From Methanolobus mangrovi (lineage in GTDB: Archaea; Halobacteriota; Methanosarcinia; Methanosarcinales; Methanosarcinaceae), in assembly GCF_031312535.1 (NCBI RefSeq), contig NZ_CP133594.1, positions 2,337,934 to 2,401,933 of the forward strand: a DNA stretch of 64,000 nucleotides. The letters are read 5' to 3'. Position 1 is the stretch's first letter. Every line of letters starts with the position of its first letter. Below the pieces are notes generated by a model, which ran no database searches, had not been told where the DNA came from, and saw only the letters and a list, made by a program, of their open reading frames with translations. This document shows positions 35,502-44,824 of this stretch, piece after piece. The translations under genes and the position numbers were made by a program.

Positions 35502-36516
35502 CTATAACCTCGTGGATATTGTTGTTATCACTGAATTCCATCAGTTTCTGCATAGCTTTACCGCTGTCAATTATCTCTTCAACCATTGGTATTGCTTCTT
35601 TCACGGAGTCAGCTTTGCCTGCAACATAAAGTGCTGCGGCGGAGTTCATTACTATGATGTCCCTCTTAGGTCCTTTTTCACCTTTGAGGATATATATTAT
35701 GTCAAGTGCATTCTCTTTAGGCGTGCCGCCTACAATATCAGTTGCAGTTGCCCTCTTTATGCCAAGCTCTTCCGGTGTCAGTGTGTAAGTGCTGATCTTT
35801 CCATCCCTGAGTTCGGCAACATATGTTTCGGATATGTTGGATATCTCATCCATGCCGTCCCCGTGGACGACCATTGCTCTTTCAACTCCCAGTTTTTTCA
35901 TTACCTGGGCAAACGGTTCGCAAAGCTTCTTATCAAAAACACCAACAAGCTGCACTTTTGCATTCGCAGGATTTGTAAGTGGACCAAGTATGTTGAAAAC
36001 AGTTCTGACTCCCATTTCCTGTCTTATGGGTCCGACCCTTTTCATTGCAGGGTGGAAGATCGGGGCGAACATGAAACCAATGCCGTCCTTTTCAATTGAA
36101 GCCTTCACATCTTCAGGTGCCTTGTCTACCTTTATTCCAAGTTCTCTCAGAACATCTGCACTTCCTGAAAGTGAAGTAATGGAACGGTTGCCGTGTTTTG
36201 CTACTGCCACTCCTGCTGCTGCAGTTACAATAGCGGATGCAGTTGAAACATTGATGGTATTGTGCCTGTCGCCGCCGGTGCCTACCACGTCAACAAGCAT
36301 TCCTTCAACTTCCGGGGCGATTGTGTTGGCAGCTTTTTTCATTCCGATGGCAAAACCTGCGATTTCTTCAGTAGTCTCGCCCTTCATTTTCAGGGCAATG
36401 AGGAGACCGGCGATCTGTGCGTCAGTGGCCTCTGTGAATATCTTTGTGATAGCATCCTCTGCTTCCTTTATTGTGAGGTTCTGCTTTTCACTTACTTTCT
36501 TTATGTATTCCTTCAT
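35455..36516 (-). CDS. trpD: Anthranilate phosphoribosyltransferase
   Basis: A 353-residue class III nucleoside-phosphorylase-like transferase adding PRPP to anthranilate. PRPP site VDVVGTGGDRHNTINVSTAS and KHGNRSITSLSGSADVLREL are diagnostic, as is RTVFNILGPLTNPA. ATG 36516 is preferred over ATG 36528: a TATA box at about 36540-36547 would place the transcript start between them, and GGTG precedes the internal ATG. It is first in trpD-F-E-G; trpC, B and A are not in the window. Confidence 0.95.
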   Translation of the reverse strand: MKEYIKKVSEKQNLTIKEAEDAITKIFTEATDAQIAGLLIALKMKGETTEEIAGFAIGMKKAANTIAPEVEGMLVDVVGTGGDRHNTINVSTASAIVTAAAGVAVAKHGNRSITSLSGSADVLRELGIKVDKAPEDVKASIEKDGIGFMFAPIFHPAMKRVGPIRQEMGVRTVFNILGPLTNPANAKVQLVGVFDKKLCEPFAQVMKKLGVERAMVVHGDGMDEISNISETYVAELRDGKISTYTLTPEELGIKRATATDIVGGTPKENALDIIYILKGEKGPKRDIIVMNSAAALYVAGKADSVKEAIPMVEEIIDSGKAMQKLMEFSDNNNIHEVIDEAASKSEDMRNEVC

Positions 36517-36537
36517 GCTAGCACCCATCTACGCATT

Positions 36538-36555
36538 AATGTATATAGTTGTACA
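36538..36555 (-). promoter_or_regulatory. trp operon TATA box with adjacent TGTACA
   Basis: On the minus strand a TATA-like ACTATATACA (36547-36538) is preceded directly by the palindrome TGTACA (36555-36550). TGTACA is the TRP box bound by TrpY in Methanothermobacter. A single hexamer may be chance, and no trpY is seen here. Confidence 0.3.
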
Positions 36556-36780
36556 GTAATGGGCAATAATGAGATAATAGTATTTATTCTTTATGGAATT
36601 CGAAGTCTGTATTATTCTTTGCTATTTGCAGAGTCTGCATTTTCATTATTTCTTGTATTGCTGCAGGACTCTTGTGTCATCATCGCGGCTAAAAGTGTTA
36701 GGTATACAAACATTTATATCTCATAATTATCTATGGCTTCTAAAATTAGGAACGACTATATTCCCGAGGTGCAGTAAATA

Positions 36781-38811
36781 ATGTTAAACATTCTTAAAAA
36801 AAAGAGTTGCTGTAATGTTGAAGGCGACACTCAAAACGGTCTTGAAAAGATCATCCTTGTGGGGAACCCAAACGTCGGGAAAAGTGTTATCTTCAACCAT
36901 TTTTCAGACAGCTATGCAGTGGTTTCCAATTATCCGGGAACCACGGTGGCTATAAGCAAGGGAAAGGGTCTGTTCAGGGGGGAAGAGTATGAGATTATAG
37001 ACACTCCTGGCATGTATTCCCTGCAACCGATCACAGAGGAAGAACGTGTATCACAAAAATATGTTTTCAACAGTAAGCCTTTTGTGTACCTGCATGTGGT
37101 CGATGCCAAAAATCTTCAGCGTATGCTTCCACTCACACTTCAGTTGATCGAAGCCAAGGTCCCTCTCATACTTGTTCTGAACATGATGGATGAAGCATCT
37201 GCCAGAGGTATCAGTATCAATGAGTCCGGGCTTCAAAAGAAACTGGGGATTCCAGTCATCTGTACGACCTCTATTAAAGGAGAGGGAATGGACCGTCTTG
37301 AAGAAGCCATATCTTCTTACAGCTTTCAATCTGCTGGAAGCAAGGTAGTAGAGTACAGCAGGGGAATAACGTATGCCATTGATGAGATATCTTCCCTTCT
37401 CAGGTCTGAATATTCAATCTCAAAAAAGACAGTTGCACAATTGCTCCTCCTGAATGATACTGTTGCACTTGAGGAAGTGAAACAGAAGCATGAGGATATT
37501 AAAGCTATCAATAAGATTGTCGAAGGGACTGAGAAAGAGTATTCTGATCCCCTTAATTATGTAATGGCAATAGAAAGACAGGGATATGTCAATGATATCG
37601 TTGACTCTGTCATGATAATGAACAATATGGCTGGGGTAAACCGTGAGAATTCAAGAAATAAATCCTCTCCATCTTTCAGTGAGCGCATAGACAAACTTCT
37701 CATACGACCGATAACCGGTATTCCGATATTACTACTGGTGCTATACTTTGGTTTGTACAAGTTTGTAGGCGGTTTTGCAGCAGGTACTGTTGTGGACTAT
37801 CTTGAGGGCACACTTTTCGGTGAGCTGATCAATCCCTGGGTCATAGAGACGTTCAATTCCTTTGTCCCTTATCCTGTCATACAGGATCTCTTTGTAGGTG
37901 AATACGGGATATTCACTCAGGCGGTAACATATGCAATAGCGCTTATTATGCCTCTTGTTGGTGCATTCTTTATTGTGTTCTCTATTGTCGAGGATACAGG
38001 ATACCTGCCTCGTCTTGCAATGCTGATTGATCGTGTTTTCAAAAAAATGGGCATGAGTGGCAGAGCTGTTATACCTATGGTGCTTGGTTTTGGATGTGCT
38101 ACCATGGCGACCATGGTAACCCGTACTCTTGAAACAAAGAGGGAGAAGGTTATTGCAAGTATGCTGCTGGCACTGGCAATCCCCTGTTCTGCTCAACTTG
38201 GGGTCATACTGGGTGTGCTCTCATTCAGTGGAAAGGCACTGGCAATATGGGCAATTGTGATCGCCTTTGAACTTGTGTTGATAGGTTATCTCTCCTCTCT
38301 CGTCATGCCCGGAGAAAAGCCAAGTTTCTTTATCGAAATGCCTCCACTCAGGCTTCCTAAACTATCAAATGTACTTGTAAAAACATATTCCAGAATGCAA
38401 TGGTATTTCTTTGAAGTACTTCCGCTTTTCGTTATTGCAAGTGTGCTTATATGGGTAGGAAGGCTTACCGGCCTGTTTGACATAGCGGTCAACCTTATGG
38501 AATATCCTTCACAGTGGATCGGTCTTCCGGCTGAAGCGGGACTTATGTTCTTCTATGGTTTCTTCAGAAGGGATTTCGGTGCAGCCGGTCTGTTCGATAT
38601 GTACAATGCCGGTATGCTGACCGGAGTCAACATTGTGGTTGCAGCTATCACCCTGACGTTGTTCATGCCATGTATTGCCCAGTTCCTGGTAACGGTAAAA
38701 GAAAGAGGGATCAAAACCGCTCTTGCAATGGCAGCTTTCATTTTCCCAGGTGCTTTTGCAGTAGGATTTATTGTGAACTACTTCCTCACAACATTCGGGG
38801 TGGTACTATGA
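36781..38811 (+). CDS. feoB: Ferrous iron transporter FeoB
   Basis: A 676-residue Fe2+ permease. The N-terminal G domain has GNPNVGKS (residues 28-35), NYPGTT as switch region, DTPGMYSL and LNMMD. After a helical linker, the membrane part contains Nucleoside-gate regions such as VEDTGYLPRLAMLIDRVFKK and GFGCATMATMVTRTLETKRE, the conserved FeoB core segments, with about eight helices. The ATG follows GAGGTG at 36766-36771. It is coupled by ATGA to a zinc-ribbon gene and then to a DtxR-FeoA regulator, forming an iron uptake operon. Confidence 0.95.
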   Translation: MLNILKKKSCCNVEGDTQNGLEKIILVGNPNVGKSVIFNHFSDSYAVVSNYPGTTVAISKGKGLFRGEEYEIIDTPGMYSLQPITEEERVSQKYVFNSKPFVYLHVVDAKNLQRMLPLTLQLIEAKVPLILVLNMMDEASARGISINESGLQKKLGIPVICTTSIKGEGMDRLEEAISSYSFQSAGSKVVEYSRGITYAIDEISSLLRSEYSISKKTVAQLLLLNDTVALEEVKQKHEDIKAINKIVEGTEKEYSDPLNYVMAIERQGYVNDIVDSVMIMNNMAGVNRENSRNKSSPSFSERIDKLLIRPITGIPILLLVLYFGLYKFVGGFAAGTVVDYLEGTLFGELINPWVIETFNSFVPYPVIQDLFVGEYGIFTQAVTYAIALIMPLVGAFFIVFSIVEDTGYLPRLAMLIDRVFKKMGMSGRAVIPMVLGFGCATMATMVTRTLETKREKVIASMLLALAIPCSAQLGVILGVLSFSGKALAIWAIVIAFELVLIGYLSSLVMPGEKPSFFIEMPPLRLPKLSNVLVKTYSRMQWYFFEVLPLFVIASVLIWVGRLTGLFDIAVNLMEYPSQWIGLPAEAGLMFFYGFFRRDFGAAGLFDMYNAGMLTGVNIVVAAITLTLFMPCIAQFLVTVKERGIKTALAMAAFIFPGAFAVGFIVNYFLTTFGVVL

Positions 38812-38972
38812 AATGTCCTCTTTGTGGCAAAGAGTTCGATGAACCTGACAGGTCAAAATGCTCGGGTTGCGGGAGATTTAGTTCTTGTAACATGCAACGT
38901 TGTCCGGCTTGCGGATATGAAATAGCACCGGAAACAAAACTGGAAAAATTCATAAGAGGGATATTCAAATGA
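38808..38972 (+). CDS. Small zinc-ribbon protein between feoB and the DtxR-FeoA gene
   Basis: A 54-residue protein with four CxxC-type pairs: MKCPLCGKEF, SKCSGCGRFSSC and QRCPACGYEI, giving one or two zinc ribbons. It overlaps feoB by ATGA and the next gene by ATGA, so all three are translationally coupled. Similar small Cys-rich proteins occur beside feoB in methanogens. It could bind iron or zinc as a chaperone or sensor; no function is established from the sequence. Confidence 0.8.
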   Translation: MKCPLCGKEFDEPDRSKCSGCGRFSSCNMQRCPACGYEIAPETKLEKFIRGIFK

Positions 38973-39622
38973 AAATAACTGAGGATGCAGAGAACATCCT
39001 TGAACAGATGTGGGTATGCATCAATGAAGAAATGAATTATTTGGTGAATCTCTCATCACTTGGCCTGGATGAGGCTTCACCTGAGATCCGTGAACTGCTT
39101 GAGACGGGCAACATACTACTGTCCGATTCTCTGGCAACACTTTCAGAAGAAGGAGATGCCAACGGAAGGACAGTTGTCAGAAGACGCAGATTAGCAGAAA
39201 GGCTTCTTGTGGATGTGCTGAATACAAAGGAGAGGCATGTTCGTAGTTCTGCCTGCGAGTTCGAACACATACTTCACAGGGGTATTGATGAAAATGTCTG
39301 CATATTGCTGGGTCATCCACGTACCTGTCCGCATGGGAAACAAATTCCTGAGGGCGAATGCTGTAAAAAGGCAAGGGAAGAAATAGGACATGTAGTTGCT
39401 CCTCTCTCTGCACTGAAGAATGGTCAAAGTGGCAAGATCGCTTATTTTGACATGAGGGAGGAACAGAAAATGCAAAAGATGCTTTCGATGGGCGTACTAC
39501 CTGGCATCTCCGTGGGTCTTGTTCAGTCGTATCCTTCGTATGTTTTTGATCTGAACCATACAAGATATGCCGTTGATTCAGAAATGGCAGACAGTATTTA
39601 TGTTAGGGTAGAAAGAGAATGA
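38969..39622 (+). CDS. DtxR-type iron regulator with FeoA domain
   Basis: A 217-residue metal-dependent repressor. The N-terminal part is a diverged winged helix (residues 1-60) followed by RRRRLAERLLVDVL and SACEFEHILHRGIDENVCIL, the DtxR dimerisation and metal-binding helix, then GHPRTCPHGKQIPEGECC. Residues 140-217 form a FeoA/SH3-like domain (LSALKNGQSGKIAYFDM ... SMGVLPGISVGLVQSYPSY). It lies last in the feo operon, consistent with Fe2+-dependent autoregulation. Confidence 0.85.
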   Translation: MKITEDAENILEQMWVCINEEMNYLVNLSSLGLDEASPEIRELLETGNILLSDSLATLSEEGDANGRTVVRRRRLAERLLVDVLNTKERHVRSSACEFEHILHRGIDENVCILLGHPRTCPHGKQIPEGECCKKAREEIGHVVAPLSALKNGQSGKIAYFDMREEQKMQKMLSMGVLPGISVGLVQSYPSYVFDLNHTRYAVDSEMADSIYVRVERE

Positions 39623-39626
39623 AAAA

Positions 39627-39648
39627 GTGAAAGGGAAAATCCTTTCAC
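39627..39648. terminator. Hairpin between convergent feo and cbiP genes
   Basis: GTGAAAGG and CCTTTCAC form an 8-bp perfect stem with loop GAAAAT, filling exactly the gap between the two convergent stop codons. It can act on both strands. Confidence 0.65.
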
Positions 39649-41133
39649 TCATTCCTGATTTTCGATGAGCTGGTATATCTTCTTCATGTCGAGGCAGCTT
39701 TCAACAACTTCTGCAAGCTCTTCGTAGGCTTCATCTTCTGTTGTGATCGTTTCAGGATGGTACTCTATCCCCTTCTTTTCAGTCAGGTATATCATGAGTG
39801 CATGCCTGATGTTCTCATTCTCGAAAAGTCCATGAAGGTATGTGCCAACCACAGTGCCGCTTTCGTCAATACTGCCGTCATCTCCAAATACTGTTCTTGG
39901 TGTCTTTGTTGCGCCCATGTGTATCTCATAGCCCCATATCTTATCACCTTTGATATTCTTGAAGATGGGGCCGTCGGCAACTATGTCCTTCTGTACCTGG
40001 ACTGTTCTCTTTTTGTACTCGCCAAAAGTGGTTTCGGTATCAAGGAGCCCAAGACCTTCATAGTCTGCCTCAACTCCGTTCTCTATACCTGAATCATGGA
40101 TAACCTTGCCAAGCATCTGGTAACCGCCGCAAATCCCGAAGATGGCTGCTTTTCCTTTCAGGTTGCGTATCTGGGTGTCCATGCCACTTTCCTGAAGGTC
40201 GAGCAGGTCACTGACGGTATTTTTCGTGCCCGGGATTATCACGCAATCCGGATTTCCGAGATTCTCGTCAAGGTCAACATACCTGACGTTTGCAATCCTC
40301 TCAAGTGGCTCGAAATCCGTGAAATTGGAAATCCTTGGAAGGCGGATGACTGCAATGTCAATATCGTTGATATCCTCTCTTTCAGCCCTGCCTTTTTTCT
40401 TCCTGATGGCCATGGAATCTTCGGATGGTATATTAAGCTTGTAATATGGCAGAACTCCAAGAACAGGTACGTCTGTCAGGTCTTCAAGCTGCTTTAATCC
40501 TGGTTCGAGTATGGCAGGGTCGCCCCTGAACTTGTTGATGACGAACCCTTTCAGGTTCTTGCTGACATCATCGGGCAACAGTTCCTTTGTTCCGTAAAGG
40601 CTTGCGAATACTCCTCCGGATTCGATATCCCCTACCAGTATGATGGGTGCACCGGTTATGCGTGCAGTTCCTATATTGACGATGTCACGGTCATAGAGGT
40701 TAATCTCTGCGGCTCCGCCTGCGCCTTCCATTACTATGAGGTCATATTCGGATTCAAGCCTTTCAAGGGCTCCCCTGAGCACGTCATGCATTTCCTCAAT
40801 AGAATCATAATAGTTGCCTGCGGTCTTGTCGGCATACGGTTCACCAAGGACGATGACCTGTGATGTCCTGTCTCCTTTGGGTTTGAGGAGCACTGGATTC
40901 ATATCTGCTGTAGGTTCGACCCCGGCAGCTTTGGCCTGTATTGCCTGGGCAATTCCGATTTCTTTTCCATCCTTTGTGATCCATGAGTTCAGGCTCATGT
41001 TCTGGGCCTTAAATGGTGCAACCTTATACTTCCTGGAAAGGATCTTGCACAGGCCTGTGACCATTATGCTCTTACCTACATCTGATGCAGTTCCCAATAC
41101 CAGTAGTTTCTTAGCTTTTTTCTTATTCTCCAT
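39649..41133 (-). CDS. cbiP: Cobyric acid synthase
   Basis: A 494-residue glutamine-dependent amidase of cobalamin synthesis that amidates side chains b, d, e and g. The N-terminal dethiobiotin-synthetase-like ATPase is VLGTASDVGKSIMVTGLCKI with APFKAQNMSLNSW, diagnostic for CobQ/CbiP. The C-terminal amidotransferase has AAIFGICGGYQMLGKVIHD, with the nucleophile Cys, and GTYLHGLFEN with the His. It is divergent from the cbiT-to-cbiC operon across a 113-base gap holding both promoters. Confidence 0.95.
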   Translation of the reverse strand: MENKKKAKKLLVLGTASDVGKSIMVTGLCKILSRKYKVAPFKAQNMSLNSWITKDGKEIGIAQAIQAKAAGVEPTADMNPVLLKPKGDRTSQVIVLGEPYADKTAGNYYDSIEEMHDVLRGALERLESEYDLIVMEGAGGAAEINLYDRDIVNIGTARITGAPIILVGDIESGGVFASLYGTKELLPDDVSKNLKGFVINKFRGDPAILEPGLKQLEDLTDVPVLGVLPYYKLNIPSEDSMAIRKKKGRAEREDINDIDIAVIRLPRISNFTDFEPLERIANVRYVDLDENLGNPDCVIIPGTKNTVSDLLDLQESGMDTQIRNLKGKAAIFGICGGYQMLGKVIHDSGIENGVEADYEGLGLLDTETTFGEYKKRTVQVQKDIVADGPIFKNIKGDKIWGYEIHMGATKTPRTVFGDDGSIDESGTVVGTYLHGLFENENIRHALMIYLTEKKGIEYHPETITTEDEAYEELAEVVESCLDMKKIYQLIENQE

Positions 41134-41246
41134 TGCAACCGCCCTAAATATTTTTGAATTGCTATACTATGTCGTAATAATGCAACAGTTTTATGAAGGA
41201 CAACTTATATCTACTTAACTCCAGTTTATCTTAGTTAAGGTGGAAC

Positions 41247-41801
41247 ATGACAGAACTTATGCACGTAAGTGGCGGTCCGACAAAACCGGAGATTATTGCA
41301 GTTGCCCTATCTAAACTTGATTTAGCGGATAACTGTAGATTTTTCGACATTGGTTGTGGTACGGGAGCCGTGTCTATAGAAGCTTCAAAAATGGTACGTA
41401 ATATTAGCATATGTGCCATTGATGCAAGGGAAGAGGCAATAAATGTAACGAAGAAAAACTTCGAAGCATTTAAGATTACCAATGCCAAAGTGTTTTCCGG
41501 TGAATCTTCCGAGATCCTGGAAAAGCAGGATGTTGGGTCTATCGATTGTGCATTTATTGGTGGCACAAAAAACATTTCCCGTGTGCTTGAAGTGCTTGCC
41601 GAGAAAAAGGCAAAGAGTATTGTAGTGAATGCGGTCAGGATCGAAACGGTCGTAAACGTAATAAATAAGATGAAAGAACTTGACTTATTCGATGAGGTAC
41701 TGCATTTAATTGTTTCACGTGGAGCACCGATTACCGGTGAAACCATGTTCAAACCTGAAAACCCGGTATATGTTATTGTCGGCAGATCAGGTAAGAATTA
41801 A
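41247..41801 (+). CDS. cbiT: Cobalt-precorrin C15-methyltransferase (decarboxylating) CbiT
   Basis: A 184-residue Rossmann-fold SAM methyltransferase. MHVSGGPTKPEIIAVALSKL and RFFDIGCGTGAVSIEASKMV are the CbiT-specific start and SAM motif I. It methylates C15 and decarboxylates the ring C acetate of cobalt-precorrin-7. No cbiE is fused or adjacent. It opens the cobalamin operon, 25 bases before cbiL. Confidence 0.93.
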   Translation: MTELMHVSGGPTKPEIIAVALSKLDLADNCRFFDIGCGTGAVSIEASKMVRNISICAIDAREEAINVTKKNFEAFKITNAKVFSGESSEILEKQDVGSIDCAFIGGTKNISRVLEVLAEKKAKSIVVNAVRIETVVNVINKMKELDLFDEVLHLIVSRGAPITGETMFKPENPVYVIVGRSGKN

Positions 41802-41826
41802 TCTTTAATCTTGATGGTGATAAAAA

Positions 41827-42438
41827 ATGCTTGTTGGAGTTGGACTTGGTCCGGGAGATCCGGAGCTTCTTACATTGAAAGCTGTTGAAAGCCTGAAAAA
41901 TGCATATAAGGTATACGTTCCTGGTCCTATGGCTGCGGATCTGGTGGCACCTTATGCAGAATCAGAGATTCTGGAATTCCCAATGTTGACAGACTATGAT
42001 GTGCTAAATGCCGTCTGGAAGAAGAATGCTGACATGCTTGCTGAAGAATCAAAGGATAACCTTGTTGTTTTTGGTCTCATCGGCGATCCTAACTTTTTCT
42101 CAACATTCACTCATTTGAAACGTGTGATGAAGAAGTTTTATCCTGATGTTGAAACAGCAACAATTCCTGGCATCAGCTCTATCACATCATTCGCTGCACA
42201 GACCGGGGCAGAGGTTGACTCTTCCTTTGAGGTCAGTGATGGTTCCGAGAGCCAGTATAAGATAAGGTTAAAGGCAAGTAAGCCGCTTGAGATCATCAAT
42301 TCATTTGAAAAGGAAGGTTTTAACAAATTCACTTTCTGTGAACGCCTTTTCAGTGACAAGGAAGTCATAATCACAGAAAGAGAAAAGATTCCTGAAAAAG
42401 GTAACTATTTCAGTATTATCTTTGCAGAAAAGGAATAA
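41827..42438 (+). CDS. cbiL: Cobalt-precorrin-2 C20-methyltransferase
   Basis: A 203-residue tetrapyrrole methylase. [21 protein letters not shown] is the N-terminal family signature, [20 protein letters not shown] and [19 protein letters not shown] the middle ones, the latter matching C20-methyltransferases. It is slightly short for the family. It lies between cbiT and cbiF. Confidence 0.9.
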   Translation: MLVGVGLGPGDPELLTLKAVESLKNAYKVYVPGPMAADLVAPYAESEILEFPMLTDYDVLNAVWKKNADMLAEESKDNLVVFGLIGDPNFFSTFTHLKRVMKKFYPDVETATIPGISSITSFAAQTGAEVDSSFEVSDGSESQYKIRLKASKPLEIINSFEKEGFNKFTFCERLFSDKEVIITEREKIPEKGNYFSIIFAEKE

Positions 42439-42455
42439 TCGCAGGGAGAATCAAG

Positions 42456-43199
42456 ATGACAGACAAAAAAGTCTATTTTGTAGGTTCCGGTCCGGGAAAC
42501 GCTAAGTATATCACAGTAATGGGAAAGGAGCTTCTTGAAGAAGCTGACCTTGTAATATATGCCGGTTCCCTTGTGAATCCTGAAGTACTCAATTACTCCA
42601 AAGGGGAAAAGATCGATAGTTACGGACTTACCCTTGATGAAACTAACAAGCTGATCGTTGATAATCTCAATGCAGGCAAGAAAGTTGTAAGATTACACAG
42701 CGGTGATCCATCACTTTATGGTTCCATCGTTGAGCAGATCGAGGAACTGAAGAAATTCGATGTAGTGGTTGAGATCATACCTGGTGTTTCCTCAGTATTT
42801 GCAACTGCAGCAGCATTACAGACTCAGCTTACTCTGAACGATGTTTCAGAAACCCTTATTATCACACGCCCGGCTGGTAAGACCCTTGAGAAGGACCAGA
42901 TAAAGGAACTCTCAAGACACAACGCAACCATGGCTGTTTTCCTGGGAACCCAGAAAATAGAGCAGATCATGGAAAAGGTTGAGTATGCACCTGACACTCC
43001 GGTTGCAGTTGTCTTCCATGCATCCTGGCCAGACCAGAAGATCATAAAGGGCACTGTGGCAGATATCGCCGGAAAGGTCAAGGAAGCAGGAATCAAACGT
43101 TCCGCAATGATCCTTATCGGCGGAGTTGTTGACCCTGTTGACTATGGCAACTACGGGAGGTCTTACTTATACGGAGTGGCACAAGAACCGCTATCATAA
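42456..43199 (+). CDS. cbiF: Cobalt-precorrin-4 C11-methyltransferase
   Basis: A 247-residue tetrapyrrole methylase with [60 protein letters not shown] and a long C-terminal region ending [12 protein letters not shown], all typical of CbiF/CobM. The ribosome site for the next gene, GGAGGT, lies inside its last codons, and the cbiG frame overlaps its end. Confidence 0.94.
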   Translation: MTDKKVYFVGSGPGNAKYITVMGKELLEEADLVIYAGSLVNPEVLNYSKGEKIDSYGLTLDETNKLIVDNLNAGKKVVRLHSGDPSLYGSIVEQIEELKKFDVVVEIIPGVSSVFATAAALQTQLTLNDVSETLIITRPAGKTLEKDQIKELSRHNATMAVFLGTQKIEQIMEKVEYAPDTPVAVVFHASWPDQKIIKGTVADIAGKVKEAGIKRSAMILIGGVVDPVDYGNYGRSYLYGVAQEPLS

Positions 43200-43708
43200 C
43201 CTTTGAGAGAAATCTTGAGGTTGCAGAGCGTCTGGCAGGACATCTGAATGCTGATGTCCTGATGTACGATAAAAGTGTCTTCAAAAAGGCCTTCGAGCAA
43301 TATGATGCTATTGTGGCAGTCTTTGCCACAGGCATTGTAGTGCGCGAGATTGCACCGCTTATTGAGGACAAATGGAAGGATCCTGCAGTCATTGTAGTGG
43401 ATTCGAATATGAATTTCGCAATCCCACTGCTTGGCGGTCATCATGGGGGCAATGAGGTCGTCAGGAAGATAGCTGAAATAGGTCCTGTTCCTGTTGTCAC
43501 AACGGCTACGGAGGTCCATAACCGGAATTCCGTGGAGGGTATTGCCAAGGCACTTGGTTGTGATATTGTCAACAAACCTTCCACTGTACAGGTTAACTGC
43601 GCTTTGCTTGATGAGGATGTTGAGGTCCTTGAAATAAAGGGACCTAAGATAGTCATTGTCGGGGACGATGTATCGGTCCTGAAAAAAGAAAAGGCAGAAA
43701 ACGCATGA
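43169..43708 (+). CDS. cbiG: CbiG N-terminal and middle domains; non-standard start
   Basis: CbiG opens the delta-lactone of cobalt-precorrin-5A. This ORF holds the N-terminal domain ([76 protein letters not shown]) and the short middle domain but ends before the C-terminal one. Homology begins well upstream of the first ATG (43262), yet no ATG, GTG or TTG is in frame there. GGAGGT at 43156-43161 lies 7 bases before an ATA at 43169, the likeliest initiation site. The alternative is a start at 43262, losing about 25 conserved residues, or a sequence error. 43169 is an inferred start. Confidence 0.75.
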   Translation: MRSGTRTAIITFERNLEVAERLAGHLNADVLMYDKSVFKKAFEQYDAIVAVFATGIVVREIAPLIEDKWKDPAVIVVDSNMNFAIPLLGGHHGGNEVVRKIAEIGPVPVVTTATEVHNRNSVEGIAKALGCDIVNKPSTVQVNCALLDEDVEVLEIKGPKIVIVGDDVSVLKKEKAENA

Positions 43709-44058
43709 TCATAGGTATCGGAGCCCGAAAGGGCATCAACAGCCAGGAAGCAATCGATGCGATCAACAGTGCACTTGCTGAGGCCGGCAGGAGCATCGAT
43801 GAAGTACATGCGCTGGCGTCTGCAAAGTTAAAAGAGAATGAAGCAGGCCTCCATGAGGCAGCAGAAATTCTCGGTATTGGAATCACTTTCATTGATCACG
43901 ATGAATTGAATACATATGATGCGCCGTCAGCTTCGCAGGCAAAACGCTTCGGGCTTACAGGTGTGGCAGAGCCTGCTGCACTGGCGTTGTCGGAAAAAAA
44001 AGAATTGATACTAAGGAAGAAGGCATATGGTAGGGTCACAATCGCAATCGCAGAGTGA
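43705..44058 (+). CDS. CbiG C-terminal domain as a separate protein (CobE-like)
   Basis: A 117-residue protein equal to the C-terminal domain of CbiG, related to Cob[61 protein letters not shown]. It overlaps the previous ORF by ATGA, so the full CbiG activity is encoded by two coupled genes. The two parts presumably associate. Confidence 0.85.
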   Translation: MIIGIGARKGINSQEAIDAINSALAEAGRSIDEVHALASAKLKENEAGLHEAAEILGIGITFIDHDELNTYDAPSASQAKRFGLTGVAEPAALALSEKKELILRKKAYGRVTIAIAE

Positions 44059-44824
44059 AGCAAAAGGAAAGCTTTACATTATTGGTATAGGTCCGGGTTC
44101 TGTCGAACAGCTAACGGTAAAGGCAAGAGACGTCATCCTGAATTCAGATTACATCGTCGGAAACGGTACTTACCTCGACCAGATGGCAAGCCTGCTGGAC
44201 AAACAGGAGATCGTCCGCAGTGCCATGGGTAAGGAAGTTGACCGTTCACGCAAGGCAGTGGAGCTTGCGCAGGAAAATGTAGTTTCCATGATAAGTGGTG
44301 GAGATGCAAACATTTACGGTATGGCAGGTCTTGTCCTTGAAGTGGCAGAGCACACAGGTCTGAATGTTGAGATCGAGGTACTTCCTGGTGTTACAGCTAT
44401 TACTGCAGCAGCAAGTGTGCTTGGTGCACCTATCGTTAATGACATGTGTACTGTCAGTCTCAGTGACCTTCTGACTCCGTGGGAAGTTATTGAGAAAAGA
44501 CTTGATGCAGCAGCATCTGCAGACTTTGTGATGTCACTGTACAATCCTAAGAGCCGCCAGCGCAAATCCAATTTCTCAAAGGCTATTGAGATCATCAGGC
44601 GTCATAAGGATGATTCAGTCCCGGTCGGACTTGTGAAAAATGCCCTCAGGGATAAGGATCAGGATTACATAGTTACCACCCTTGGCGAGGTTATGGACCA
44701 CAACGACTGGGTGGACATGAGTACTACTATTCTTATCACAACCAATGATTCCCGTATATGGGAGTCAGAATATGGCAAGAGAATAATCACTCCTAGGGGG
44801 TATCATAGGAAATATGACTACTGA
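44027..44824 (+). CDS. cbiH: Cobalt-precorrin-3B C17-methyltransferase
   Basis: A 265-residue tetrapyrrole methylase performing ring contraction. KLYIIGIGPGSVEQLTVKAR, SMISGGDANIYGMAGLVLEV, LPGVTAITAAASVLGAPIVN and FVMSLYNPKSRQRKSNFSKA identify CbiH/CobJ. The start overlaps the CbiG C-terminal ORF by 32 bases; the first dozen residues are Ser/Gln rich and could be dispensable. Confidence 0.94.
   Translation: MVGSQSQSQSEAKGKLYIIGIGPGSVEQLTVKARDVILNSDYIVGNGTYLDQMASLLDKQEIVRSAMGKEVDRSRKAVELAQENVVSMISGGDANIYGMAGLVLEVAEHTGLNVEIEVLPGVTAITAAASVLGAPIVNDMCTVSLSDLLTPWEVIEKRLDAAASADFVMSLYNPKSRQRKSNFSKAIEIIRRHKDDSVPVGLVKNALRDKDQDYIVTTLGEVMDHNDWVDMSTTILITTNDSRIWESEYGKRIITPRGYHRKYDY

Noticed and set aside
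35789-36559. 256-codon plus-strand frame opposite trpD
   Set aside because: trpD on the other strand is unmistakable; the frame has no recognisable motif and no ribosome site.
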